The notes below the pieces were generated by a model. It did no database searches and was not told the DNA's origin. It saw nothing but the letters and a program-made list of their open reading frames with translations. This document shows positions 1 to 7,922 of a stretch of DNA of 11,326 nucleotides, piece after piece. The stretch's first letter is position 1. Each line of letters starts with the position of its first letter. The DNA is taken from the NCBI GenBank assembly GCA_937888615.1, contig CALABZ010000192.1:1-11326 (forward strand), read 5' to 3'. Both the position numbers and the translations under genes were made by a program. Source of the stretch: an uncultured Lentisphaeria bacterium (GTDB taxonomy: Bacteria > Verrucomicrobiota > Lentisphaeria > Victivallales > Victivallaceae).

Positions 1-77
1 ACAGGTTATCAAGCATTAATTCTATAAATTCCTTTAATTATTAACGGAATCAGGCTTTTGATAGCTTTTCGGTGAAC

Positions 78-1163
78 ATGACGGTTTCTAAAGCTGGAGG
101 CGGGAATGGAGAACACTTCACAATTAAACTATCATCATCATATTTTGTTCAGACATCGACAGGCGATATGGTCAAGACAGGAGTTTTCCATTTATTTGGA
201 TTTCGTCTGTTCCGAATATCGGGACAAGCCGTACCAATACAGTTGATTTACGACAAGTGGATTATTGATGTCGATTTGCTGGTTGAATCAGAAGATAATT
301 CAACAGAAACCAAAAGAAGCGGTATTGAGACAATATCGCATCTTGGAAGAATTACGACCTCAGACGGATCATGTTTTTCTGCTGATGAACTGAAGGACAT
401 GTTGGCTGCATTGGATCGTTTTTTTTCGTTCATCATGGGACATTCCTGTGTTGCAATTTGTCCAGTAGGGCTGTCGGCCAGTGGGAAACAAGTATATGTT
501 GAATATAACGAGCCAAAGCATACGGGTGGAGTTTATTCTGCTTTCTATCATAGCACAATGCAACCTGAAGTGGTTGAATTGTTTTCTTCTTTTATGACCG
601 TTTGGGACGATTCTGATTTGCATGATACTCTTTGGGATATTTTCTACTACTACATGATGGCCAATGATTCCGGCCGCGGGATTGAGCCTGGAACGATTAT
701 TGCACAAGCCGCATTGGAAAAACTTTGTTACTCATATATGAAAAGGAAAATGCATTTGTCCGATGATCAAATCAACTTTCATTGTAAAGGCACCAAAAAA
801 GTCCGCAAGAAACCTACGCAAGATAAATTGAGAGAAGTCCTTGCTAAACTTAATTTGCCAGCATCTATTCCTGCAACATTACCTTCTCTTTCTGCTTGGG
901 CGACCACAAGACAGCAACAACAGCAGGCGGATCATCCCAGCTGGACTGTTATTGCCGATGGTCCGTTTGTCTTGACGGATATGCGTAATGCATACACTCA
1001 TTCAGAAAGTATGAGTTTCAACGAATCTGCAAAGATTTCGGCTTGGAGATTATCTTTATGGTATATTGAAATCATTATTTTACGACTAGCCAACTACGCA
1101 GGAAATTACTCAAATCGTTTGAACAAGTGCGCCGTAGAAAAATTCCAGCAGGTGCATCCATGA
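78..1163 (+). CDS. ApeA/HEPN-type protein, putative defence ribonuclease
   Basis: The protein is 361 aa if started at ATG 78; an in-frame GTG at 72 gives two more residues. Neither start has a convincing Shine-Dalgarno, and the frame is closed by a stop at 42-44. The first ~200 residues look like the mixed beta/alpha N-terminal region of ApeA-like proteins. The C-terminal part is helical: a helix with the AQAALEKL pattern near residue 215, then DMRNAYTH (R303, N304, H308), which matches the R-x4-6-H motif of HEPN domains, and a terminal helix with LWYIEI and YAGNYSNRL. HEPN domains of this type are often RNases in phage defence and toxin systems; RNase activity here is inferred. The stop overlaps the helicase start (ATGA, 1160-1163), so the two are probably translated together. 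It could instead be a non-catalytic HEPN-like scaffold. Confidence 0.8.
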   Translation: MTVSKAGGGNGEHFTIKLSSSYFVQTSTGDMVKTGVFHLFGFRLFRISGQAVPIQLIYDKWIIDVDLLVESEDNSTETKRSGIETISHLGRITTSDGSCFSADELKDMLAALDRFFSFIMGHSCVAICPVGLSASGKQVYVEYNEPKHTGGVYSAFYHSTMQPEVVELFSSFMTVWDDSDLHDTLWDIFYYYMMANDSGRGIEPGTIIAQAALEKLCYSYMKRKMHLSDDQINFHCKGTKKVRKKPTQDKLREVLAKLNLPASIPATLPSLSAWATTRQQQQQADHPSWTVIADGPFVLTDMRNAYTHSESMSFNESAKISAWRLSLWYIEIIILRLANYAGNYSNRLNKCAVEKFQQVHP

Positions 1164-3985
1164 CTTTATTCAACTACAAAAACTTTTCATGTACCGTACT
1201 TTCCGAACAGACCATGTTCGGCAAGACGGTCTGCACGATCTATATTCCGGAATTGGACAAGGTGGAACGGGTACCGAAAGAGGCTCTTGTACAGCGGGAC
1301 GATTCCGCGTCCGGCTTGTCTCTGGAGGAGATTTACTGCATATCGGCGGCAGGCAAGGTGTTTGATGCGCTCAATAGCTATACTCAAACGCTTGGTGAAA
1401 ACGTGTTGCTGGCTCCGCTGGATTCTGCGGTTACACCGCTTCCGCACCAGCTCGACACGCTCCGGCGGGCAATGGGCAAGCCTTCTGTTCGCCTCCTGCT
1501 CGCCGATGAAGTAGGTCTGGGAAAAACCATTGAAGCCGGACTGATCATTCGCGAGCTCAAACTGCGCGGTCTTATTCGTCGGGTGCTGATTGTGGCTCCC
1601 ACCGGATTGACCAAACAGTGGATCTCGGAAATGAAAGTCCATTTCAATGAAGAATTCCATCTTTTCATTCCAAGCCAGGTGGAGGCCGCGGACGAACTGT
1701 TAAAAGCCGCGCGAAGTTCCATGAATCTCGCCTCATCTGACGAGAACAATCCTTATCTCTTAAGTGACAATATTGTCTGTCCTCTTGATGCCATCAAGCC
1801 TATTCGCCGACGCAAAGGCTGGAGCAAAGCTCAGGTGGATGAGTACAATATGAAACGTTTTCTGAATGTCGTTCATGCGAACTGGGATTTGGTCGTGATT
1901 GATGAATCTCACCGGGTAGCTGGTGCCGATGAGACGGTCGCCAGGTTTCGCTTGGGAATGGGACTCGGAGAGGCTGCTCCCAATATTCTCCTGTTGTCGG
2001 CAACACCGCATCAAGGCAAATCCGATGCATTCAACCGCCTGCTTTCCATCCTTGATCCAGAGGAGTTTGATGGCAGGCGTTTGCTTACTAAAGCTCGGAT
2101 TCAACCGTACGTGATTCGTCATGAAAAACGCACCACCATTGATGGTGATGGAAAACCTTTATTTGTGCCACGTCACACTCACACTCTGAATATTTGCTGG
2201 GAAGCCAAACATCAGCCTCAACGTGAACTTTACGAGGCGGTAACTGAGTATATCCGGCATGGATACAATATATTGGCGCGAATGACCAAGAAAAAACGTG
2301 TGGTTATTGGCTTTCTGCTGGTTCTGATTCAACGGTTGGTTGCTTCGTCTACTCCGGCAATCGGACGGATGCTGGAAAAACGTTTGGAAATCTTAAAAAA
2401 TCCGCCTCAGGAAGTTGAAACGGATTGGGATGATTTTTTTGAAGACTATGATGATCTTTCCGGAGAAGAACTTGAGAAGAAGGATATTCCGGTTGCCGCA
2501 GTCAGCGCAGACGAAATCAACCAGGTCGAAGAATTATTGAAGTTGGTTCGCATCGCACAGAGTTCCGGACCGGATGCAAAAGCCGAGAAGCTATTGAATT
2601 TACTTTATGAAATGCAGAGCGGAGAAGATGGCACTGATGTTAAGATGCTGATCTTTACAGAATTCACCGCCACACAGGAAATGCTGAAAAACTTTTTAAC
2701 ACAACGAGGAATCAGCTGTTGCGTTATCAATGGTTCGCTAGATATAAACGAGCGCCTAGCCAGTCAAACCAAGTTTGCAGAAGAAACCCGCGTATTGATT
2801 TCAACGGAAGCCGGCGGCGAAGGTTTGAACCTGCAATTTTGCCATATTGTAGTTAATTATGACATGCCATGGAATCCGATGCGTATAGAACAACGGATCG
2901 GGCGAGTTGACCGTATCGGACAAAAACATGAAGTTCAGGCATTCAACCTGATGATTGCCGAGACAGTAGAAGCCCATGTCCGGGAAATCATTGAACAAAA
3001 ACTGGCAACCATATTGAGCGATATTGGCGTAGACAAGCTATCCGATATTTTAGACTCCGGTGAAGCGAATGCAAATTTTGATGCAATTTACAAGGCTGCA
3101 ATTCAAAACAGCGGCAATGTTGACGAACCGCTCCGTCAGATCGAACAGGTTCTGCGAAACGCGGCGAAATCGGCGAAAAAGTTTGCTTTTTTGTATGAAT
3201 CGCCTGAGTTTACTGCCAATATTGCTCAGGATTATTTGGCGCATCCGTTTCCTTTTTGGGTGGAAAGCATGGTCGTCAACTACTGCTGTGCATATGGCGG
3301 TACCGCTAGTAAAAACAAGCATGACTGGCGAATTCAATTTCCCAATGGCAGTTTATTGCCTCATGCGGTTTTTAATCTTAAGGAGTTAGAAAAAGCGCCT
3401 TCTGCAACATTCCTTGCTGTAAATGACGAGGCCGTTTCTACTATATTGCAGGAAACGATGAGGCGCTCCGAAGAAAGCACAATGATTCCACATCTCTGTT
3501 GTAATAATCTCCCCACGACGGTGCATGGTATTTTCGCATTATATAAGTTAAGAGTTTCGGCTGGCAACTGGGGACGCGAAAAAATCATTCCGGTCTTTTG
3601 GTCAGAAGACGGGAAACTTTTCTCAGGAACAGCAAGAACCGCTTTTGACCTTCTGTTAAGCCATGACGGGTTTCGTATTATGGGAACAGCCCATTTTGAC
3701 AAGAACCTTCTATGGGAAAAGGCAGAATCTGCTCTTGAGCCTTACTTCGCTGAAATGCAAAAAAACTATGAAGACGAGCAGGAACGAGAGTTTAAGAAAA
3801 AAAATACGCTTTTCGAAAGTCGGCATCGTTCGCTCGAACGAGTCGGCATTGATAATATCCGGACTGCTCGTTTAGCCGCGTTGGAGCAGGAACGACGAGC
3901 GTATTTTGAAAGTTACCAGAACCATGCCGCGTTGCTTCCTGAAGTAAAGTTGTTGTTGGCGATAAAATTGGATGGTGAACAATGA
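1160..3985 (+). CDS. SNF2/HepA-type helicase, BREX-3 BrxHII-like
   Basis: A 941-aa superfamily 2 ATPase of the SNF2/HepA type. I chose ATG 1160 over the upstream GTG 1127 because it forms an ATGA overlap with the previous stop, follows an AGGTG about 5 bases upstream, and removes a meaningless basic leader. Motifs are complete: LPHQ (Q-like motif), DEVGLGKT (Walker A, K122), LIVAPTGLTKQW (Ia), DESH at 248-251 (II), SATPHQG at 280-286 (III), LIFTEF (IV), STEAGGEGLNL (V) and QRIGRVDRIGQ at 578-588 (VI). The last ~320 residues have no motif I recognise and end in a charged, probably coiled-coil stretch. Next to pglZ and a brxA-like gene, it best fits the BrxHII helicase of type 3 BREX. DISARM DrmD is a related SNF2 protein, but no DISARM partners are seen. 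It probably translocates on DNA; its exact role in defence is not known from sequence. Confidence 0.93.
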   Translation: MTLFNYKNFSCTVLSEQTMFGKTVCTIYIPELDKVERVPKEALVQRDDSASGLSLEEIYCISAAGKVFDALNSYTQTLGENVLLAPLDSAVTPLPHQLDTLRRAMGKPSVRLLLADEVGLGKTIEAGLIIRELKLRGLIRRVLIVAPTGLTKQWISEMKVHFNEEFHLFIPSQVEAADELLKAARSSMNLASSDENNPYLLSDNIVCPLDAIKPIRRRKGWSKAQVDEYNMKRFLNVVHANWDLVVIDESHRVAGADETVARFRLGMGLGEAAPNILLLSATPHQGKSDAFNRLLSILDPEEFDGRRLLTKARIQPYVIRHEKRTTIDGDGKPLFVPRHTHTLNICWEAKHQPQRELYEAVTEYIRHGYNILARMTKKKRVVIGFLLVLIQRLVASSTPAIGRMLEKRLEILKNPPQEVETDWDDFFEDYDDLSGEELEKKDIPVAAVSADEINQVEELLKLVRIAQSSGPDAKAEKLLNLLYEMQSGEDGTDVKMLIFTEFTATQEMLKNFLTQRGISCCVINGSLDINERLASQTKFAEETRVLISTEAGGEGLNLQFCHIVVNYDMPWNPMRIEQRIGRVDRIGQKHEVQAFNLMIAETVEAHVREIIEQKLATILSDIGVDKLSDILDSGEANANFDAIYKAAIQNSGNVDEPLRQIEQVLRNAAKSAKKFAFLYESPEFTANIAQDYLAHPFPFWVESMVVNYCCAYGGTASKNKHDWRIQFPNGSLLPHAVFNLKELEKAPSATFLAVNDEAVSTILQETMRRSEESTMIPHLCCNNLPTTVHGIFALYKLRVSAGNWGREKIIPVFWSEDGKLFSGTARTAFDLLLSHDGFRIMGTAHFDKNLLWEKAESALEPYFAEMQKNYEDEQEREFKKKNTLFESRHRSLERVGIDNIRTARLAALEQERRAYFESYQNHAALLPEVKLLLAIKLDGEQ

Positions 3986-5883
3986 GCTGGAACGATTATA
4001 TTTTGTCAGAATTTCCAGTTGAGGCGTTCAAACAGATTACAATCATGTTTGATCCGCAATCAATTGTCGCGGATGAATTGATTTTTTCTGAGCTTGAAAA
4101 ACGCGGATATCAAATTCATGAATATACTGACACGATGTTGTTGCGCTATACTTATGAAATGTTTATTCGCAATAATTCCGCATCCCAATGGATTATCATT
4201 GTTCGCGGAGAAGATATTGCATTAACGGATCTGCCGTATGATATTTCGAGGCAGGCCAGAAAGTTATCTTTTGCCTTGGGTGATATTTTCCCGACATTGA
4301 ATTTTGCGGTTATTGATAGTCTGGACCGTAAATATATCCCGATTTTATTTGATGTCAGAAAAGATATTCCGTATGGTATATTGGGTCGAGAACAGACCTG
4401 TGATTTTATACTGAAACGGTTATTCAGTATTTCTCCGGAAATTATCAACACAGTACAAGAACTGATACAGGTGCTTTTTGCTGTTCATCTTAAATATTCT
4501 ATCAGGTCAGAAGAGCTTCTAAAATATTTGAGCAAACGAATCGCAGCAAAAAATCAATTCCATTTATTGGATATTTCGTCATTTCTTTCTTCAGATGTGC
4601 TTTTCGCAACTTTTATGCAGCAAAAACTATTTGAGTATTTGGACGAAAAAAATGCGAATGCTTTCATAGATTTCAATCTTTCGGAAATAAAAAAAGGAAT
4701 TGCGCATCTGTTGACCACAGGGTTAATTCGCATTGGAACAGATATTGAGCTTTTGCAGAAAATAGCGATATACCTCGGAGGCGAAGGAAATGGAACACTT
4801 GTAACGTCATTGAATACCATTTCCGCAGATATAGAAGCACGTATTCCTGGTGAACAAGACCAGCATCAGAGTTGGCTGCGATTTGCCAAGGAATGGGCAG
4901 AATTTAGTGCGCTGTGCATATCAATTGGAACTATTCCAATTAGTTATAAACCATTGCAAAATAAAATAAATAATGCCTTTGAGTCCTGGCAGAATACACA
5001 TTATCACCTGCTTGCAAGTTTACCTCCGCAAACACCAGTCATGTTGCATCAGATTATTCGTTCCATAAGCAGAAAAATGACAGATGGCAAAATAAAACGT
5101 TTTGCGCTGATTGTCATTGATGGCCTTGCATTCAATCAGTGGGCTAGTATGCGTCCTATAATAGAAGAGCAATTCTCTATTTCAACTGCTGGCTGCTTTG
5201 CTTTGCTTCCATCATTGACATCGATTTCAAGGCAAGCCATTTTTGCAGGAAAGCTCCCTGCAATGTTTGCCGATTCCATATCGACAACTGCAAAAGAAGA
5301 AAGCCTTTGGATTCAAGCTTGGGAAAATTGCGGTTTAACCAAAAAAGAGATTCTCTACCGAAAAAAGTTGGGCGATGGTTCTGTGAATGATGCTTTGGAT
5401 TTGATTTCTCCACAAACGAAGGTATGCGGTTTTGTAATTGATAAGATTGATTCCATTATGCATGGGATGCAGCTGGGAAATGCTGGAATGCACAATCAAC
5501 TGAAATTGTGGATGTCAACAGGATATTTGCAGAAGATGTTAAACGCACTCCTTTCTATAGGCTTCGAGGTAATGCTTACTAGCGACCATGGAAATATCGA
5601 ATGTACTGGAATTGGTAAAATTCAAGACGGAGTGCTGGCCGAGCAACATGGAGAACGTGTACGGATTTATTCACAACGAGAATTGGCTCTAGAGGCGATA
5701 AAAAAAATACCTCAAGCATTTGAAATTCGTTTAAGCGGAATTCCTTCCAATTTGTTCCCGATTTCGCTGCCTTCTTCTTTGGCATTTGCAAATTCAGGTG
5801 TTAATCTAGTTGCACATGGAGGAAATAGCATTGAGGAAACAATTGTTCCGCTCGTCCATATACAGGGTATAAGAGGTAAATAA
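3982..5883 (+). CDS. pglZ: PglZ-domain protein, alkaline phosphatase superfamily (BREX)
   Basis: A 633-aa protein with a long, mostly helical N-terminal half (about 1-370) and a C-terminal PglZ domain. Metal-site and active-site motifs of the alkaline phosphatase superfamily are visible in order: LIVIDGLA (D380), PSLTSISRQAIFAG (T413 at the nucleophile position), LTSDHGN (D535, H536) and LVAHGGNSIEE (H612). PglZ is the hallmark protein of BREX and Pgl phage-defence systems, and the catalytic residues appear intact. The length suits the shorter PglZ of type 3 BREX. The ATG overlaps the helicase stop (ATGA) behind a GGTGA, implying translational coupling. Base composition is clearly AT-rich; one sampled 60-base stretch (4441-4500) is 32% G+C. 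The family is certain; the BREX-3 subtype is inferred from neighbours and length. Confidence 0.93.
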   Translation: MSWNDYILSEFPVEAFKQITIMFDPQSIVADELIFSELEKRGYQIHEYTDTMLLRYTYEMFIRNNSASQWIIIVRGEDIALTDLPYDISRQARKLSFALGDIFPTLNFAVIDSLDRKYIPILFDVRKDIPYGILGREQTCDFILKRLFSISPEIINTVQELIQVLFAVHLKYSIRSEELLKYLSKRIAAKNQFHLLDISSFLSSDVLFATFMQQKLFEYLDEKNANAFIDFNLSEIKKGIAHLLTTGLIRIGTDIELLQKIAIYLGGEGNGTLVTSLNTISADIEARIPGEQDQHQSWLRFAKEWAEFSALCISIGTIPISYKPLQNKINNAFESWQNTHYHLLASLPPQTPVMLHQIIRSISRKMTDGKIKRFALIVIDGLAFNQWASMRPIIEEQFSISTAGCFALLPSLTSISRQAIFAGKLPAMFADSISTTAKEESLWIQAWENCGLTKKEILYRKKLGDGSVNDALDLISPQTKVCGFVIDKIDSIMHGMQLGNAGMHNQLKLWMSTGYLQKMLNALLSIGFEVMLTSDHGNIECTGIGKIQDGVLAEQHGERVRIYSQRELALEAIKKIPQAFEIRLSGIPSNLFPISLPSSLAFANSGVNLVAHGGNSIEETIVPLVHIQGIRGK

Positions 5884-6629
5884 TGCAACCAACTTCAAGA
5901 TATGAAAAACTGGGATTCAAGCAAATTTTGGAACGGTCTTGGCTTGACTTTTCAATAAACTTACTTTTACACGGGAAAAATCCTCAAGAAGCTCGCAAAC
6001 TTCTAATGGAAGTTATTGCTCAAGAAGATACGAGTAATGGTCATCGCTCAATTCAGACAACAGAATTTGCGGTTTCAATGTTGAAAGCTTGGATTGCACC
6101 AGACAAGGATTTAATTCTCTTCAGGAATCAATTGCTTGCTGTTGCTCAAAGAATTCCACAAAATCAATGGAATATTTTGCACTGGGCTTGCTTGACAGCA
6201 TCTTACCCGTTTCTCTTGAATTTTTCCGAAGTAACTGGCCGGTTATTTTTTCTGCAATCGGAGATCTCTCGCACTCAAATTTTGAGCCGATTGCAAGATA
6301 TATATGGCGGACGCGAGGCGGTCGAACGAGCTTTGCGATATGCGCTAGGAACGATGATATGTCTTGGTTTTATCATTAAAAAAAATACATTAGGCATACA
6401 TATAGCGCCTAAAAAGATTTTGATCACAGATAAACAGCTTGGACTTCTGCTGTGGAAAGCAATACTTCATGCAACACAAGGAAATAAAATTGCAGTTTCC
6501 ACATTGCGTAACGCTCCTGCGCTTTATGCATTCAATATCCCCAATGATTTATCCGTGAATCGTGTCGATTGTTTCCCCGATTTGAATGTACAGCAATTCA
6601 TGGACGAGTCGCTTCTTGTGATTGAATAA
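5883..6629 (+). CDS. BrxA-like protein following pglZ
   Basis: A 248-aa protein starting in a TAATG overlap with the pglZ stop and preceded by a good AGAGG six bases upstream. It is predicted to be largely helical. Recognisable patches are a HRSIQTTEFAV stretch near residue 52, a core with LHWACLTASYPFLL near 100, then GRLFFLQSEISRTQIL and a YGGREAVERAL segment that resembles a winged-helix unit. BREX type 3 operons end with brxA (formerly DUF1819), a small helical DNA-binding-type protein, and position and layout fit that role. The similarity I can see is distant, so the BrxA name is an inference and no gene symbol is given. No catalytic motif, signal peptide or membrane segment is visible. 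It is the last gene of the operon. Confidence 0.85.
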   Translation: MQPTSRYEKLGFKQILERSWLDFSINLLLHGKNPQEARKLLMEVIAQEDTSNGHRSIQTTEFAVSMLKAWIAPDKDLILFRNQLLAVAQRIPQNQWNILHWACLTASYPFLLNFSEVTGRLFFLQSEISRTQILSRLQDIYGGREAVERALRYALGTMICLGFIIKKNTLGIHIAPKKILITDKQLGLLLWKAILHATQGNKIAVSTLRNAPALYAFNIPNDLSVNRVDCFPDLNVQQFMDESLLVIE

Positions 6630-6742
6630 CAGCTTAAGCTAATGCTGGAAGATTTTATAACGAACAGACCGATCTGGGCAAGTTAAAATGGAATTTTCAG
6701 AAAAGAACAAAACACCAAAATCAGCCAAAAGCAAACTTGAGG

Positions 6743-6761
6743 AAGAATCGCGGTGATTCTT
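6743..6761 (+). terminator. Possible weak hairpin terminator of the BREX-like operon
   Basis: An inverted repeat AAGAATC / GATTCTT, 7 base pairs around a GCGGT loop, is followed by only two further T residues (6762-6763). The stem is A/T-rich, so as an intrinsic terminator it would be weak. Its position between the operons supports the idea; the short T run argues against it. Confidence 0.3.
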
Positions 6762-6769
6762 TTACGGAA

Positions 6770-6783
6770 TTAGGAAAACCTAA
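6770..6783 (+). promoter_or_regulatory. Small hairpin covering the ribosome site of the glycosylase gene
   Basis: TTAGG-AAAA-CCTAA is a perfect 5-base-pair inverted repeat ending two bases before ATG 6786. The only Shine-Dalgarno-like bases for that gene (AGGA, 6772-6775) lie in its left arm and loop. If it folds, it would lower translation initiation. With five pairs it may be chance. Confidence 0.3.
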
Positions 6784-6785
6784 CA

Positions 6786-7919
6786 ATGCCCAAGACAGAT
6801 AAAGCAGCCAAACGAAAAGCGAAACTACGGGCAAGGAAGCGTCAGATGAACGCTGACCGTATCGGACAGGCGACTCGTCTTTCATCGGCGTTGGAGAGGC
6901 TTTGCGCGCCCGTTTTGCCGGAGTACATCGACGACAGCAGAGGTCTTGATCTTATCGGTCGGCGGATTGTTTACCAGATGGGGATGATCGCATGGAATAT
7001 CGCCGTAACCGGTCGGCGGGAACTGGCCGATACCGCGTTTGAGAATTCGAACCTTGACGAAAAACAGCGGACGATGGTTCGCAATGAGATTCATGCCCTC
7101 GTCAAAAAGAAGTATGCCGATTTTCCCGATTATCATACCGCGATTCGCGCAATATCCGTTTTCATGAACAATGGCAAATCCTGTCTGAAAGTTCAGATCG
7201 GCGACACATTTCCGGCATTGCCGACTCCGGTATTGGAAGAATCGTTCCCGCCGCCGGCCAATCCCATCCGCGCACTTTACGACCGGCTCTTTGCAATATA
7301 CGGCGAACAGCACTGGTGGCCGTGCAAAAGCGGTAGCCGCTGGGAGATCGTCACGGGAGCGATTTTGACGCAGAACTGCGCATGGACGAATGTGGAAAAG
7401 GCTCTTGTCAATCTGGAAAACGCCGGAATTGTGTCGCCGGAAGCGATTCTGAAAACTCCGGATGACACTTTGCGGGAATTGATCCGTCCCGCCGGATTCT
7501 TCAAACAGAAATCCGTTTATTTGAAATCCGTGGCGCAATTCTTCATCGAAAATGAGAAGAATTTTCTGCAATCGAATGACGTGTGGGCTTTGCGGAAACG
7601 GTTACTCGCCGTCAAGGGTATCGGACGCGAAACGGCGGACTCCATTCTGCTGTACGCCTTTCAAAAACCGCTCTTTGTCATTGATGCCTATACCCGGCGC
7701 GTGGCGGAACGCCATTTGAATCTCGACGGAACCATGCCTTACGGTCAGTTGCAAAAGATTTTTATGGACGCGCTGCCGATTGACGTTTCGCTCTACGGAG
7801 AGTATCATGCGCTGATCGTCGCGCTGTGCAAACAATCGTGTCTGAAATCTGGATGCGAGGAAGTTTGCTCCAAAATCAACATCGTTCAAACCGACAAACA
7901 ATCATCCTTGGAGGAATAA
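6786..7919 (+). CDS. Two-domain HhH-GPD DNA glycosylase, MagIII-like (COG2231)
   Basis: A 377-aa protein with three parts: a very basic tail (1-20, mostly K, R and A), an uncharacterised domain (about 30-135, with AWNI at 69-72), and an HhH-GPD glycosylase/endonuclease III-related domain (about 155-365). The latter shows ILTQNCAW, the hairpin VKGIGRETAD (276-285), catalytic Asp in VIDAYTRR (D300) and YGEYHALIV. The position of the catalytic Lys of endonuclease III (in GRKTA) is Glu282, so a monofunctional glycosylase is likely. H. pylori MagIII, which removes 3-methyladenine, is the best known relative. C-terminal cysteines (CKQSCLKSGCEEVC) do not match the usual C-x6-C-x2-C-x5-C iron-sulfur spacing. 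Substrate is inferred. The N-terminal domain resembles the free 129-aa protein at 9776. It is the first gene of the second operon; G+C is high (57% in one 60-base sample). Confidence 0.92.
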   Translation: MPKTDKAAKRKAKLRARKRQMNADRIGQATRLSSALERLCAPVLPEYIDDSRGLDLIGRRIVYQMGMIAWNIAVTGRRELADTAFENSNLDEKQRTMVRNEIHALVKKKYADFPDYHTAIRAISVFMNNGKSCLKVQIGDTFPALPTPVLEESFPPPANPIRALYDRLFAIYGEQHWWPCKSGSRWEIVTGAILTQNCAWTNVEKALVNLENAGIVSPEAILKTPDDTLRELIRPAGFFKQKSVYLKSVAQFFIENEKNFLQSNDVWALRKRLLAVKGIGRETADSILLYAFQKPLFVIDAYTRRVAERHLNLDGTMPYGQLQKIFMDALPIDVSLYGEYHALIVALCKQSCLKSGCEEVCSKINIVQTDKQSSLEE

Positions 7920-7922
7920 CTT

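Larger units (their letters stand above)
6630..6785. other. Intergenic region between the two operons
   Basis: A 156-base gap and the only real break in the window. Right after the upstream stop lies a perfect 10-base palindrome AGCTTAAGCT (6631-6640). A TATAAC (6656-6661) could be a -10 box, but no good -35 lies in front of it. An ATG at 6688 opens a 22-codon lysine/glutamate-rich frame ending at 6756 with a weak ribosome site; I do not call it a gene. Two inverted repeats near the right end are listed separately. A promoter for the second operon is expected here but cannot be pinned down. Confidence 0.5.

Noticed and set aside
23..28. TATAAA as a -10 box for the HEPN gene
   Set aside because: A matching -35 would fall before the window start, and the AT-rich leader makes such hexamers common.
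1127..1159. Upstream GTG start for the helicase, adding 11 residues
   Set aside because: ATG 1160 overlaps the previous stop in the same ATGA pattern as the next junction and has a better ribosome site; the added residues are basic and look non-native.
1160..3985. Helicase as DISARM DrmD
   Set aside because: No DrmA, DrmB or DrmC gene is present and a PglZ gene follows directly, which fits BREX instead.
6631..6640. Perfect 10-base palindrome AGCTTAAGCT
   Set aside because: Too short and without a loop or T run; could be an operator half-site, but there is only one copy and chance is likely.
6688..6756. 22-codon frame beginning with MEFSEKN in the intergenic gap
   Set aside because: Weak ribosome site, low-complexity charged peptide, and its end lies inside an inverted repeat; not enough support for a gene.
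6882..7571. Long minus-strand open frame (229 codons)
   Set aside because: Antisense to the glycosylase gene, with no recognisable motif and no ribosome site needed to explain it.
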